Source: Pseudomaricurvus hydrocarbonicus | Lineage (GTDB): Bacteria > Pseudomonadota > Gammaproteobacteria > Pseudomonadales > Cellvibrionaceae | Direction of reading: 5' to 3' | NCBI RefSeq assembly: GCF_011602365.1 | Contig: NZ_JAAONZ010000017.1 | Location: 1 to 64,000 of the forward strand | Length of the DNA: 64,000 nucleotides | In this document: piece by piece, positions 17,456-26,534 of the stretch | Numbering within the stretch: position 1 is the stretch's first letter | How the letters are laid out: each line of letters begins with the position of its first letter | Translations under genes and position numbers: made by a program | The notes under the pieces: generated by a model | Told to the model about the DNA's origin: nothing | What the model saw: only the letters and a program-made list of their open reading frames with translations | Database searches by the model: none

Positions 17456-17478
17456 GGGGGGGCTGTAGAAGGCCCCCC
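17456..17478 (-). terminator. Rho-independent terminator after the DapB-like gene
   Basis: GGGGGGC (17457-17463) pairs with GCCCCCC (17472-17478) across a short loop. On the minus strand the stem is followed by TTTTT. It lies about 22 bp after the stop of the DapB-like gene. Confidence 0.8.
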
Positions 17479-17500
17479 TATCTTGGCGATACACACCACG

Positions 17501-18568
17501 CTATTTGGCGCGCACCAGACCGCGGGGTTGAACCACGCCCAGGTCGAGATGGGTAATCAGGCCTGGCTGCGCATCACACACCGCCGGCAGGGCTGTGGCA
17601 CCCACCAAACCGGTCCAGGGCAACCCCAGGAACGGGCGTTTGCCATCGGCATCGGGCGGACTCATCAGACGAACTTCCATACCCGGATCGCCTTCAATCA
17701 CCACCTGGTAGCGACTGTCGATGTCCCACCGGGGCTCGACATGCTCCCCCATGGTCCAGTAGAAGTGATAACTGATCAGCGGAACGCCATCCACCCACGC
17801 CGTCCATTCATAATGCTGGCCACCCACAGTACCGGTTTTGATCACACCGCCGCCACTGCGTCCCTCCCCCAGCGTATAGGGAATATCCTGTGTGGCGCTG
17901 GCAACCTCAAAATGGCTGGTGACTTTTTCAATCTCTTGACCCAGCCCCTCGGCAACCATGGCCAGGGATTGATAGAAATGACGCCAGGTATCCGGAGCGC
18001 GACGTGGCTTGGCCAGCAGCTCTTGCGGATCCGCGCCAAACCCCATCATTTCGGTGTATACCATGGGGTTCTTGTCTTTATCGATGAACTCAATGATCTG
18101 GATACGATCAATTCGGTTCATCAAGCGCGACAAGGTTAACGGCAAAATGTCGCCGGAGAATCCCGGGTGAATGCCGCAACCGTGAAAAGAAACACCAGCC
18201 TCAAGACAGGCGGCTTCAATTTTTTTGGACTCGTCGGGAAAATATTTATTGGGCACAAAAGGCCCGGCCGGTGACACCACATTTTTACCGGAACGCAGCA
18301 GGCGGCAGATCATATCCACATCCGTCACAATCGGCGCAAACAACACACAGTCGGCGTCGAGAGCCATGATTTTTTCTACATCGCTGGTGGCGGTCACGCC
18401 GGTGGCGGCCAAGCCGGCAAGATCACCGGCGTCTTTACCGTCTTTATCCGGATTGGTCACCAGCACCCCGACCAACTCGAACACTGGGTTTTCAATAAAA
18501 TGTCGCAGCGCCGTTTTACCAACCACGCCGGTGCACCACTGGATCACCCGATAGGTTTTATGAGTCAT
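17501..18568 (-). CDS. Dihydrodipicolinate reductase-like NAD(P)-binding protein
   Basis: The 355-residue protein opens with a Rossmann site, YRVIQWCTGVVGKTALRHFI, followed by ELVGVLVTNPDKDGKDAGDLAG. This is the DapB_N-like fold found in many proteins annotated as dihydrodipicolinate reductase in actinobacteria and sphingomonads. It is longer than true DapB (about 270) and lacks an obvious lysine pathway context, so lysine synthesis is unlikely. Members near steroid and aromatic catabolic genes are thought to be 2,4-diaminopentanoate-dehydrogenase-like or ketone reductases. AGAGAGG upstream supports the start. It is followed by a strong terminator. The SDR lies 108 bp upstream on the same strand and may be in the same transcript. 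Confidence 0.75.
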   Translation of the reverse strand: MTHKTYRVIQWCTGVVGKTALRHFIENPVFELVGVLVTNPDKDGKDAGDLAGLAATGVTATSDVEKIMALDADCVLFAPIVTDVDMICRLLRSGKNVVSPAGPFVPNKYFPDESKKIEAACLEAGVSFHGCGIHPGFSGDILPLTLSRLMNRIDRIQIIEFIDKDKNPMVYTEMMGFGADPQELLAKPRRAPDTWRHFYQSLAMVAEGLGQEIEKVTSHFEVASATQDIPYTLGEGRSGGGVIKTGTVGGQHYEWTAWVDGVPLISYHFYWTMGEHVEPRWDIDSRYQVVIEGDPGMEVRLMSPPDADGKRPFLGLPWTGLVGATALPAVCDAQPGLITHLDLGVVQPRGLVRAK

Positions 18569-18676
18569 AAGGCCTCTCTATTTTTAGTTGTGCGTTCTTA
18601 TGCTTTTCGCTTGTTGTGTTTCACGATTATTATTCATCAACGGATACGCGAAATTGACACAAACGTTTGACGATCT

Positions 18677-19483
18677 TTACAAGACCGCACGGACCTGACC
18701 ACCGTCAACCCGGTAATTGGAACCGGTGACAAATCCCAGCCCCGGACTGGCCAACATACAAGCCACCATAGCGACTTCATCCGGCATACCCAGGCGACCA
18801 ACCGGCGGCAGATCGAACACTTTTTCGTTGGCCAGACGCTGGGTGATCTCTTCAATGGACATATTGGGGTCGTTGTAGCGGCCGCGTGCAAAGCGAATCA
18901 ATCCATCCACCATGATCACCCCCGGCGTGATGGTATTGACGGTAACGCCCACCCCTTTAAGCGAACCCGCCAGACTGACGGTATAATTATTGAGTGCTGA
19001 TTTTGCCGCAGAGTAGTCAGTCCCCAGGTTATTCGGCTGAAGCGCAACCGCACTCGATACATTGATAATGCGACCAAATTTCGCGTCCACCATCTCCCGT
19101 GCAGCCTCGTGCACCATGCGCACAGCACCCAGTGCATTAGCGTGATAATTCGAGACAAAATCTTTCGCGCTGATATCCAATGGCGGTTTTGACGTATTGC
19201 CGGTCGAACTGCCGCCCGCGTTATTGATCAGGATTTCTATATTGCCGCCCAGTACCTTTCGCGCCCCGGCATGCACTTGAGCCGCTCCTTCGTCAGTGGA
19301 GAGATCACCAATAGCAACCCCGGCGGCGCCAATACGCTCTGCCACTTGCTCGGCTCTTTCACGGTTGCGGCCATGCACCACCACTACCGCACCTTCTTCA
19401 CTCAACATACGGGCGGTGGCCTCACCGATCCCACTGCTACTGCCGGTCACCAGCGCACGCCGCCCTTTCAGTTGTAAATCCAT
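18677..19483 (-). CDS. Short-chain dehydrogenase/reductase (SDR)
   Basis: The 268-residue SDR has GRRALVTGSSSGIGEATARML, an NNAGG motif (INNAGGSSTGNT), the catalytic YSAAKSAL (Tyr/Lys) and the C-terminal GSNYRVDGGQ. HGRNRERA after strand 2 indicates an Arg and so a preference for NADP. The start has AGAGAGG upstream, the same Shine-Dalgarno as the DapB-like gene. It is upstream of, and codirectional with, the DapB-like gene. A candidate operator palindrome lies 108 bp upstream of the start. Probable role: oxidation or reduction of a ring hydroxyl/keto group in the same catabolic route. Confidence 0.85.
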   Translation of the reverse strand: MDLQLKGRRALVTGSSSGIGEATARMLSEEGAVVVVHGRNRERAEQVAERIGAAGVAIGDLSTDEGAAQVHAGARKVLGGNIEILINNAGGSSTGNTSKPPLDISAKDFVSNYHANALGAVRMVHEAAREMVDAKFGRIINVSSAVALQPNNLGTDYSAAKSALNNYTVSLAGSLKGVGVTVNTITPGVIMVDGLIRFARGRYNDPNMSIEEITQRLANEKVFDLPPVGRLGMPDEVAMVACMLASPGLGFVTGSNYRVDGGQVRAVL

Positions 19484-19590
19484 GCTGCCTCTCTCGCTTC
19501 AGTTATTATTGGTGAAATTCTTACCTCTCAGCCGTTAACACCTGCCAACAGGCAAATAACAGAATGGCACAGCGGTGAAGATACTGCCTA

Positions 19591-19604
19591 TTCCCATATG
19601 GGAA
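19591..19604. promoter_or_regulatory. 14-bp perfect palindrome, candidate operator
   Basis: TTCCCATATGGGAA is a perfect dyad 108 bp upstream of the SDR start. The regulator that would bind it is unknown. Confidence 0.35.
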
Positions 19605-19681
19605 GGGTACGCACCTTGCCCCAGCAGCATTCAATTCTTCTAAAGAAATTAAGGTCTTTTAAAGAGTCTTTCTAAAGAGAC

Positions 19682-19705
19682 ACCCACATTAGTACTCTTG
19701 TGGGT
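19682..19705 (-). terminator. Hairpin after the alpha/beta hydrolase gene
   Basis: ACCCACA (19682-19688) pairs with TGTGGGT (19699-19705), immediately after the hydrolase stop on the minus strand. Only a short T-rich tail follows, so termination would be weak. Confidence 0.4.
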
Positions 19706-19709
19706 CTTG

Positions 19710-20708
19710 TTAGGAACTCGATGGGTGGTCTTCAATCCCCCAAGCACAAAGGGTAAACCGCCGGCACTCGGCCATGATCTCCGCGTCTTCGGGGGCTCCG
19801 GCTCCCATAAAGCCGCCGTGCGGACTGGCCTCATTCACATGCAATTCGGCCGCCACGCCGGCGCGACGCAGTGCCCGGTGCATTCGCACGGTGTCGGAGA
19901 GCAATAAATCCCTGGTCCCGGTCATTAAAAACGTGGGCGGCCAAGCCGCGGTAAACTCACCAAAGAGGGGTGAGACATAGGCCGTGGTCGGATCTTCCTT
20001 GCCCGCGTATTGAGCGAGCTCACTTCCCCCACCGTACAGGTTCACATCGAGGTAGCGGTTAGTCTGACAACTGTCACCCGAGAGCGTTATATCAACGGCT
20101 GGCGTCAACAACAACAGGGCCGCCGGCGGCGGTAATCTTTCGTCGCGGGCCCGCAACATCAACGCCGCAGCGAGGTTACCGCCAGCCGACGAACCCCCGA
20201 CCACAAGGTCCGATGCGGAGTACTGCGATAACACTTGCCGATACGCCGCCACACAGTCATCCAGCGCGGCAGGGTAAGGATGCTGAGGCATCAAGCGGTA
20301 GTCCACGGCAAAAACTTCGGTGCCATATTCCATGGCTCTCAACACCGCCAGTAAGCGGCACATCTCGCCGCCACCGGTGATAAAGCCACCACCGTGAATG
20401 TCCAGATACGCGACTTCAGCACGACGTCCGAGCCGGCTCTCAGGCGTTACCCGGTAGAGCTTGGCGTCGCCTGGCAAATCAATGATTTCGATACTTCCCT
20501 GGAAGCCGGCGGCGAGTGGCCGTAAAAATTCAAGTGCTTGGCTTGCGCCTTCTGTAACTGAATCCGATTGCGACGTTTTTCCAGTGCCAGCTTGCACGGC
20601 TACGCGACTTGCCGCCGCTGCAAGATAGGCCTGCCCTTGCGGGCTGATCGACTTGGGCACGGGGATAGATTGTGGCGGTAATTCCAGTGCGGTTTCGTCG
20701 TTTGACAT
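19710..20708 (-). CDS. Alpha/beta hydrolase of the hormone-sensitive lipase (HSL) family
   Basis: The 332-residue carboxylesterase-like protein has the oxyanion motif DIHGGGFITGGG (HGGG), the nucleophile elbow VGGSSAGGNLA (GSSAG; Ser), an acid in MTGTRDLLLSD, and the catalytic His in NEASPHGGFM. This is the complete HSL triad. I chose ATG 20708 because AGGAG lies 5-9 bp upstream; an upstream frame to 20876 would add 56 residues with no family resemblance. It would cleave short- or medium-chain esters or lactones. It lies between the SDR and the TonB receptor gene and is separated from the latter by a strong terminator, so it has its own promoter. Confidence 0.85.
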   Translation of the reverse strand: MSNDETALELPPQSIPVPKSISPQGQAYLAAAASRVAVQAGTGKTSQSDSVTEGASQALEFLRPLAAGFQGSIEIIDLPGDAKLYRVTPESRLGRRAEVAYLDIHGGGFITGGGEMCRLLAVLRAMEYGTEVFAVDYRLMPQHPYPAALDDCVAAYRQVLSQYSASDLVVGGSSAGGNLAAALMLRARDERLPPPAALLLLTPAVDITLSGDSCQTNRYLDVNLYGGGSELAQYAGKEDPTTAYVSPLFGEFTAAWPPTFLMTGTRDLLLSDTVRMHRALRRAGVAAELHVNEASPHGGFMGAGAPEDAEIMAECRRFTLCAWGIEDHPSSS

Positions 20709-20910
20709 AAATGCTCCTGTGCTTGAATTGACCTCGAACATATCGGCTGCAGGGTATTGGCGGGCCGCTGCAACCGCGCCGCCCAACCCTTCATCAAAGC
20801 CCCAAAACTTTTCTTCCAACTGCACCCCAACGACATGCCAAGACGTTGCCGTGTGTCTGTTTGCCTTCAGGGACACGATGCAGTCACCCTCGATAAAAAA
20901 TCAATGAAAA

Positions 20911-20942
20911 AAGAACCCCGGCCAATGAAAGCCGGGGTTCTT
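20911..20942 (-). terminator. Rho-independent terminator after the TonB receptor gene
   Basis: AAGAACCCCGGC (20911-20922) pairs perfectly with GCCGGGGTTCTT (20931-20942). On the minus strand it is followed by a T-rich run. It ends the receptor transcript before the hydrolase gene. Confidence 0.9.
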
Positions 20943-20992
20943 GTTGAGGTTTGACCGAGCCAGAAAAGGCCCGGTTTATGGTGGATTACGTG

Positions 20993-23656
20993 TTAAAAGA
21001 ATGACTTGGTCAGGCCCACTTTGAACACGCGCCCGATGGTGAAGCCTGAGTAAGGCAGGTTCTGCCCACCCTGGCGCCAAATCGGGGGCTCTTCGTCCAA
21101 CACGTTGTCTACATTGAACCGCAGCGACAGGCTATCGTCAAAGTCGTAACCGACAAACAAATCGGTCGTCAAGAAACTGTCCACCGATGTTTGACCCAAC
21201 TCAGCACCCGACACATCGAATCCATTGGTGTATTTCAGAGACACTCTCGCCTGAATATTGTCTCTGGCCCAGGATACGGTACCGGCCACCGCCAGGTCAG
21301 AGACGCCTTCTTCCAGATTGTCTATCCAGCCATTGCCATCGTTGATATCGAGTTTGGTCTGATAGTTACCGGACACACCGTAAGCCCAAACACCAATATT
21401 GGTACTGTGCTCATAGCTGACCGAGAAATCGATGCCTTGCAATAACGCCTGATCGGTGTTGGTCGAACGACGATCTACGATAACACCCAGCTGGGTAACG
21501 TCCAGGTCAGCATATTGATCAGCATTGTCGACGATAGCCAGGAAAGCATCCACGTCAGCCTGAGTGGGGTTGAAGATAAACTTATCAGGGTTGGCCAGAA
21601 CTGCGGATGCCAGCTGTGGATCAGGCGCCCCCAAAATCTGATCAAACTTGATGTCATAGTAGGTTGCACTCAAACGCAAACCTTCCAGCGGAGTAATCTC
21701 AAAACCAGCCGCCCAGGTTTCTGCCGTTTGTGGTTGCAAAGTCCCGGCAGACGCTCCGGTGATCTGTAATACGTTACTGCGCCCCGGATCTCTCACACCA
21801 AGCGGGTCAGGAACACCTACAGCGGTATTGTACGTCAGGTTGCGAACCGTCGCCTGAGAGAGTCCATCAACCGCCGTTGGCGCATTAAAAGACTTGCCCC
21901 AGTGACCAAACACCGTGGCCCATTCAAACGGCCTAAAGCTAAAACCAATATTGGGATTGGTGGTTTTGCCAAAGTCACTGTAATCATCTGTGCGTACCGA
22001 CAGTGACAGGTCTAACATGTCTAGCACAGGAACTTGCACTTCAGCAAAGAACGCCTTGATGTCACGGCTGGCATGCCGATAGTCAATTGAACCGAGCTCG
22101 CCAATCGCCGTTTCACCCTGATGTTTGCGGGCAGTGTCCTGAGAGTATTCTGCACCTACCGCCATGCGCACCTCTCCGGCAGGCAGTTGCAGCACCGCAC
22201 CATCGGCAATAATACGAGCCATAAACAGTTCTTGCACGGTTTTAGCCCCAAACTCATAATCCAGAATGTCACGGATTACATCAGGGTCTGCGGCGGCCAC
22301 ATTCGCCGGGTCAAAGTCACCGCTGGCGTAATAGTCCAGCATGGTCGCGCGATTGCTCAGAGGATCAACCGACGTCGTTTCGGATCGTCCGTAGTGGAAT
22401 GTCTGGCGCAACTGCCAGCCATTTTCCATATTGACGATAAATTCCGGGGAAAAACCCCAGGTTTTAAACTCAATTTCCATATCCCGATTGCTATAGGCTG
22501 AGTTAGCACCATAGGAAAAACCGACAGCGGGAACATCATAGGTATTGCCAAGTGCCCCTGGCGGTATGCCTAAAGCTGTCGGGCTATCGCCCTCAATAGA
22601 GTCACCCAGAGGATAGCTGGTGAAGACAGTGGTTCGTTCGGAATAATAGCTTTGCATATTAAACGCGACGTTATCATTCAAGTTCTGACTGATGCTGAAC
22701 CAAATGTTGTTCCTATCCTGCTCGGGCAGTAACGTACTCGCATCTTTCGCAGCGCACGGCTCACCCACGGGCGTAACCTTGACGCCGAGCGATGATGCCA
22801 GGGGATTGTCCGTCCAACCTGCGCCATAACTGGCCCAAGTGGTAACGGCGCCGACCGGAACCAGACACTCTGTGTCGTTGGGAATTACGCCAGACGTCGT
22901 CCACTCACCCCGACGGGCCCAGTCACGATCGCCATTGACAAGGCCTTCGCGCTCGTTATGACTTATTGACAGCAACGCTGAGCCGTTTTCCCAATTGGTT
23001 CCTCCGGTCAAGGAGAGGTCCGCTGTGTCGTAATCATCACCGCCACCATAATTGAGATCAATCTCGACGCCATTGTATTCTTTCTTGGTAATGAAGTTCA
23101 TCACACCACCGACCGCATCGGCGCCGTACAGTGACGAACCACCATCGGTAATGACTTCGACGCGCTCGATAATCGCGCCAGGGATGATATCGGGATCTAT
23201 CGATGCCTGATCCAGACCAATCGGTGTGATTCGGTGGCCATCGACCAGAATCAGTGTGGTGGAACCCGAAGCCGAGTTAAAGCCCGGCAGGCCACGAAGG
23301 TTGGGGCGGTTAATGACCGTTTGCGCAGCCCCCCGAGGATCCAGTTCCGCACGGGTATTAAAGTAATTGTTGACCTGGGGAATAGTGGCCAAAATTTCAT
23401 TGGTGGTGACAGCACCACTGGCGGTGATGTCACTACTGTCCACACCGATGGGCATTGATCCGGTAGGTTTAATACCCCGAATAAAGGTACCGGTCACAAT
23501 GACTTCTTCGATGGTTTGTCGAGATTTTCCGTCAGTGACGGTCTCGGTTTCCTGAGCTAATGCCATTGCCGGAATCAAAGCCATTGAAGCGGCCCCGATC
23601 GCAAGAGATAGTGCATTGCGCTTGAGTGGTACTATAAAATCGTATTGCTTTTTCAT
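20993..23656 (-). CDS. TonB-dependent outer-membrane receptor
   Basis: This 887-residue outer-membrane transporter has a signal peptide ending near AMALAQETE and a TonB-box-like TIEEVIVTGTFIRG. The plug domain follows (about 60-190; LRGLPGFNSASGSTTLILVDGHRI, IERVEVITDGGSSLYGADAVGGVMNFITKK), then a long beta-barrel ending in Phe (VGLTKSFF), the expected C-terminal residue for outer-membrane insertion. It belongs to the large TonB receptors with an FxxRG plug start, often used for oligosaccharides or lipophilic compounds rather than siderophores. GAGGA precedes the ATG. It is followed by a strong terminator. The DUF1214 gene lies 143 bp upstream on the same strand. Substrate unknown. Confidence 0.92.
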   Translation of the reverse strand: MKKQYDFIVPLKRNALSLAIGAASMALIPAMALAQETETVTDGKSRQTIEEVIVTGTFIRGIKPTGSMPIGVDSSDITASGAVTTNEILATIPQVNNYFNTRAELDPRGAAQTVINRPNLRGLPGFNSASGSTTLILVDGHRITPIGLDQASIDPDIIPGAIIERVEVITDGGSSLYGADAVGGVMNFITKKEYNGVEIDLNYGGGDDYDTADLSLTGGTNWENGSALLSISHNEREGLVNGDRDWARRGEWTTSGVIPNDTECLVPVGAVTTWASYGAGWTDNPLASSLGVKVTPVGEPCAAKDASTLLPEQDRNNIWFSISQNLNDNVAFNMQSYYSERTTVFTSYPLGDSIEGDSPTALGIPPGALGNTYDVPAVGFSYGANSAYSNRDMEIEFKTWGFSPEFIVNMENGWQLRQTFHYGRSETTSVDPLSNRATMLDYYASGDFDPANVAAADPDVIRDILDYEFGAKTVQELFMARIIADGAVLQLPAGEVRMAVGAEYSQDTARKHQGETAIGELGSIDYRHASRDIKAFFAEVQVPVLDMLDLSLSVRTDDYSDFGKTTNPNIGFSFRPFEWATVFGHWGKSFNAPTAVDGLSQATVRNLTYNTAVGVPDPLGVRDPGRSNVLQITGASAGTLQPQTAETWAAGFEITPLEGLRLSATYYDIKFDQILGAPDPQLASAVLANPDKFIFNPTQADVDAFLAIVDNADQYADLDVTQLGVIVDRRSTNTDQALLQGIDFSVSYEHSTNIGVWAYGVSGNYQTKLDINDGNGWIDNLEEGVSDLAVAGTVSWARDNIQARVSLKYTNGFDVSGAELGQTSVDSFLTTDLFVGYDFDDSLSLRFNVDNVLDEEPPIWRQGGQNLPYSGFTIGRVFKVGLTKSFF

Positions 23657-23799
23657 TGGTCAATCCTCAAATTTTATTATTTTTATATCTAAATTTTGAC
23701 GTTCTGGATTACATAGCCATAAAAATACTCCTTACCTCCTCACAGCATTCCACGCTTAAACATGAGCCATGTTGGACCGAGCCAGCCCATGGCATTTCA

Positions 23800-25104
23800 T
23801 TACCAATGTCGTCTTAGCTGATACGCAGCACGTCGTTCACGAACTATTCGCTGGCGCTCCGCCGCCGTCACAACGAGTGTTTCAGGCGGCAAGTAATCAC
23901 GTACCTTTTCCACTGCGACTTTTTTCACCACTGGCATGGGCTGATAGTTGCAATGGGTCCAGCGTCCCTGCACCACGCCGCGTTGATAACCACCGGTATC
24001 CAGCCAATTTGGCACCCCGGGATCTAATCTGGAGATCACCACGCGCAAGACACCATCTGCATCCGCAGCAGCCTGCGACTCATTCAGGCTGCTTTGATTG
24101 TTGTACCAGTCGAGGGTTTGGTATATATCGTTGGTGAGAATCACAGAACGGTACTGGCAATGTTCCGGTTGAGTGGCTTCGATGATCAGCGCCTCATCAT
24201 CCTGCAGATCAAAAGCCCCTTCGTAATAAAACTGTCCGTCCAGGCCACCGCTTGTGGACACGTCCAACACCTTGAGTTTATTCACGTAGCCCTGCGCCCG
24301 CAGCTTGCTCGCCTGGTCTACAAACATGGTAGACATGAACGCCGTCATCATGGGCAGACGGCGCAATCTCGCTTCCATGGTCTCGGCGGATGGTCTGGTT
24401 CGCCCCACCGGGATGTCGATGCGTTCGATGGTAATCGCCGGGTCGATCTGCGCCTGCCAGTCTGAGCTCACCTGACGCAACATGAGGCGATAGGTTTTCG
24501 GGTGCAATGGCCACCAGTCGCCGCGATAGCCTTGCGGCTTATCAACACTCAGCAGCACATCGAACTGACCGTCGTCATGGGTTTTCAGCGTGTCCAGATA
24601 CAAGTAGTTACGTGTCGGCCCCGGGTGATCACCTTCACTGCCCGGGTCTGCCGGAGACGGTCCGACCTGACCAATCACACTCATCGTCAAGGTGCCGGGA
24701 TAACCTCGCAAACGATAAACACCGCCGGGCGCAATCTCCGCAGCCTTGTATATCGTATCCGCATTGGGTTGGCCCACATTGATCAGTTCGCCAATACTGG
24801 GCAGAAAAACCGGATGATCGCCATCCGCGCCCAGAGTGCTGATGGCGGACATGGTCAGGGCCTGCAGAATCAAACGTGCCACTTCCTGCTGCACCTGAGG
24901 ATCATTGCGCAGCTCAGCCGGCAACTTATTCAACGCGGCAACGGGCAACGCCTGCAACTGTTGAATCAGTGCGTTCCAGCCGGGTATGGCGACGGGCTGC
25001 GCCTCGGATTGAGCGTGCAGCTCCTCCGCAGCGAATCCCAACGACAACAACAGCGCCAGGGAAGTTTTGGCCAGTAAATTTCTGAACATTATTTTTATTC
25101 TCAT
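23800..25104 (-). CDS. DUF1214-domain secreted protein
   Basis: This protein of about 434 residues has a signal peptide (NLLAKTSLALLLSLGFAAEELHAQS), so it should be periplasmic or exported. The C-terminal part, YRSVILTNDIYQTLDWYNNQSSLNESQAAADADG, then RVVISRLDPGVPNWLDTGGYQRGVVQGRWTHC, is the DUF1214 signature as I know it. The family has no established enzyme activity and is common beside steroid and aromatic catabolic genes. The start is uncertain: ATG 25104 or ATG 25089 are both possible, neither with a clear Shine-Dalgarno, and the 5' region carries a short duplication (TTCTCATTGCAGA at 25098 and 25122). It is read divergently from the AraC regulator and just upstream of the TonB receptor. 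Confidence 0.75.
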   Translation of the reverse strand: MRIKIMFRNLLAKTSLALLLSLGFAAEELHAQSEAQPVAIPGWNALIQQLQALPVAALNKLPAELRNDPQVQQEVARLILQALTMSAISTLGADGDHPVFLPSIGELINVGQPNADTIYKAAEIAPGGVYRLRGYPGTLTMSVIGQVGPSPADPGSEGDHPGPTRNYLYLDTLKTHDDGQFDVLLSVDKPQGYRGDWWPLHPKTYRLMLRQVSSDWQAQIDPAITIERIDIPVGRTRPSAETMEARLRRLPMMTAFMSTMFVDQASKLRAQGYVNKLKVLDVSTSGGLDGQFYYEGAFDLQDDEALIIEATQPEHCQYRSVILTNDIYQTLDWYNNQSSLNESQAAADADGVLRVVISRLDPGVPNWLDTGGYQRGVVQGRWTHCNYQPMPVVKKVAVEKVRDYLPPETLVVTAAERQRIVRERRAAYQLRRHW

Positions 25105-25429
25105 TGCAGACCGGGTGATTTTTCTCATTGCAGATCTGATAGATCCAGGCCGGTCGTCTATTTCCTCCTGAATGCCGCAGCGTTCAGGAGGTTCTCTTAG
25201 AATATCCATAGACGTCTGTCAGATTATGGCGGAATGCCACAGCGCTCAAGTCAGATAGTTTTGTAAAAACGCCATTCTTTGCTTTGCCTGACATTTTCTT
25301 TATAGTGGTGTTGTGATCCTGCCCTGGTGGACTCGCCAGCTTCATTGCAATATCACAAAGAGCTGCACAAGACACTGGCTGTGCCCCGGTGAGGCACCAG
25401 CCGCTAATAATAAGTCCGGACAACCGGGC
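25105..25429. other. Divergent control region, DUF1214/TonB genes and AraC gene
   Basis: No gene is seen. The stretch holds an inverted repeat (25164-25191), two GTCAGAT elements 32 bp apart (25218, 25250), and the duplicated AATGCC(A/G)CAGCG element (25171, 25232). These are plausible AraC-family operator sites, but no assignment can be made. Confidence 0.4.
25164..25191. repeat. Inverted repeat with 9-bp arms
   Basis: CCTCCTGAA (25164-25172) and TTCAGGAGG (25183-25191) are perfect inverse arms around a 10-bp loop, within the divergent control region. Confidence 0.75.
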
Positions 25430-26386
25430 ATGACACAGAGCATCATCAATGTGACTGGACAACCGCAAGCCAATGCCGACCGCGCCCTTGTGCAAACCAT
25501 GAGGCCGGCCGAACTCACCTCCCGTTTCAACCCCGGAAACTGGCTAGACAGGCGAGAAATTCACACACAAAACTTTTCCGCGGTCAGCGGTAGCTATGAG
25601 CGCTCCGCGGCCATCACCGGCAGTTGGCATTCCAGTGCCGTCCACTTTCTGGATATGCGCCTGGACGTACGTCCTCAAGCCTCCCGTGGCTGCTTTGAAA
25701 ACGGCCACGATGAATACCTGCCCATGGGTGAAATTCTCTTTGTTCCCTGTGGTCAACGCTACCTGGGTAATGGTGGCACGGGCACACAGCGCAACCTGTT
25801 TGTGTTTCTCAAAGCCGGCCAGCACGCCGATGAAAGTGAGTTTTTTGCAAAGCAGATAACGCCCACCGTACTGCGTGATTTTCTCGACCTGCGCAACGTG
25901 CGCATCCGTTATCTGATGAAGCAGATCGCGCGCGAACTCTACCAACCGGATTTTGCCTCGGAGCTGATTCAGGAGGGGATGGGCGCCATTTTGCTGGCCG
26001 AGCTAGTGCGGCAATTGCACCATCAGCATGACCCGGTTGAAGGCCGGGGACGCTTATCCCCCAGGGCCATGCGCCTGATTAAGGAGCGGGTTATGGACGG
26101 CAAGGGGGCACCGTCGTTGAGCGAACTGGCCTCGCTGTGTCAACTCAGCCAACGTCACTTAATGCGTGCCTTTCGCGAGGAGACCAGCCAGACCATCGGT
26201 GCCTATATCAAACAGGTGATGATGGACAAAGCCGCCTATTTATTGCGCTTTACAAACCACCACATTGCCAGCATTGCCCACGATGTTGGGTTTATGAACG
26301 CGGCGGCATTCTCCACCGCGTTCCGGCGGGCTTTTGGCAAATCCCCACGAGAATTCCGCGAAGCCTGCCGCGCCCGCATATCTTAA
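25430..26386 (+). CDS. AraC-family transcriptional regulator
   Basis: The 318-residue protein has a C-terminal AraC DNA-binding domain with two HTH units: ERVMDGKGAPSLSELASLCQLSQRHLMRAFREE and FTNHHIASIAHDVGFMNAAAFSTAFRRAFGKSPREFR. The N-terminal half (about 20-190) is a cupin-like sensor region (HEYLPMGEILFVPCGQRY-type). I chose ATG 25430; a GTG at 25313 would add 39 residues with no family likeness. The Shine-Dalgarno is poor. It is divergent from the DUF1214-TonB genes and most likely activates them in response to the imported compound. Confidence 0.8.
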   Translation: MTQSIINVTGQPQANADRALVQTMRPAELTSRFNPGNWLDRREIHTQNFSAVSGSYERSAAITGSWHSSAVHFLDMRLDVRPQASRGCFENGHDEYLPMGEILFVPCGQRYLGNGGTGTQRNLFVFLKAGQHADESEFFAKQITPTVLRDFLDLRNVRIRYLMKQIARELYQPDFASELIQEGMGAILLAELVRQLHHQHDPVEGRGRLSPRAMRLIKERVMDGKGAPSLSELASLCQLSQRHLMRAFREETSQTIGAYIKQVMMDKAAYLLRFTNHHIASIAHDVGFMNAAAFSTAFRRAFGKSPREFREACRARIS

Positions 26387-26534
26387 CCCACCTCACTACG
26401 TTCTTGAGCAACCAACCACTCTTCGTTCATGGGAAAAGCAGCTATCCCTTCCTGGAAAAAGTATCTATACGTTCTGAGAAGGACAACCTATCGACAGGTT
26501 CCTGTCGGATGAAAGCGGCTGGTCGTTTTTTCCG

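Noticed and set aside
17501-18568. Lysine biosynthesis dapB
   Set aside because: The protein is about 90 residues longer than DapB, its resemblance is limited to the N-terminal Rossmann part, and it lies among SDR, esterase and TonB genes.
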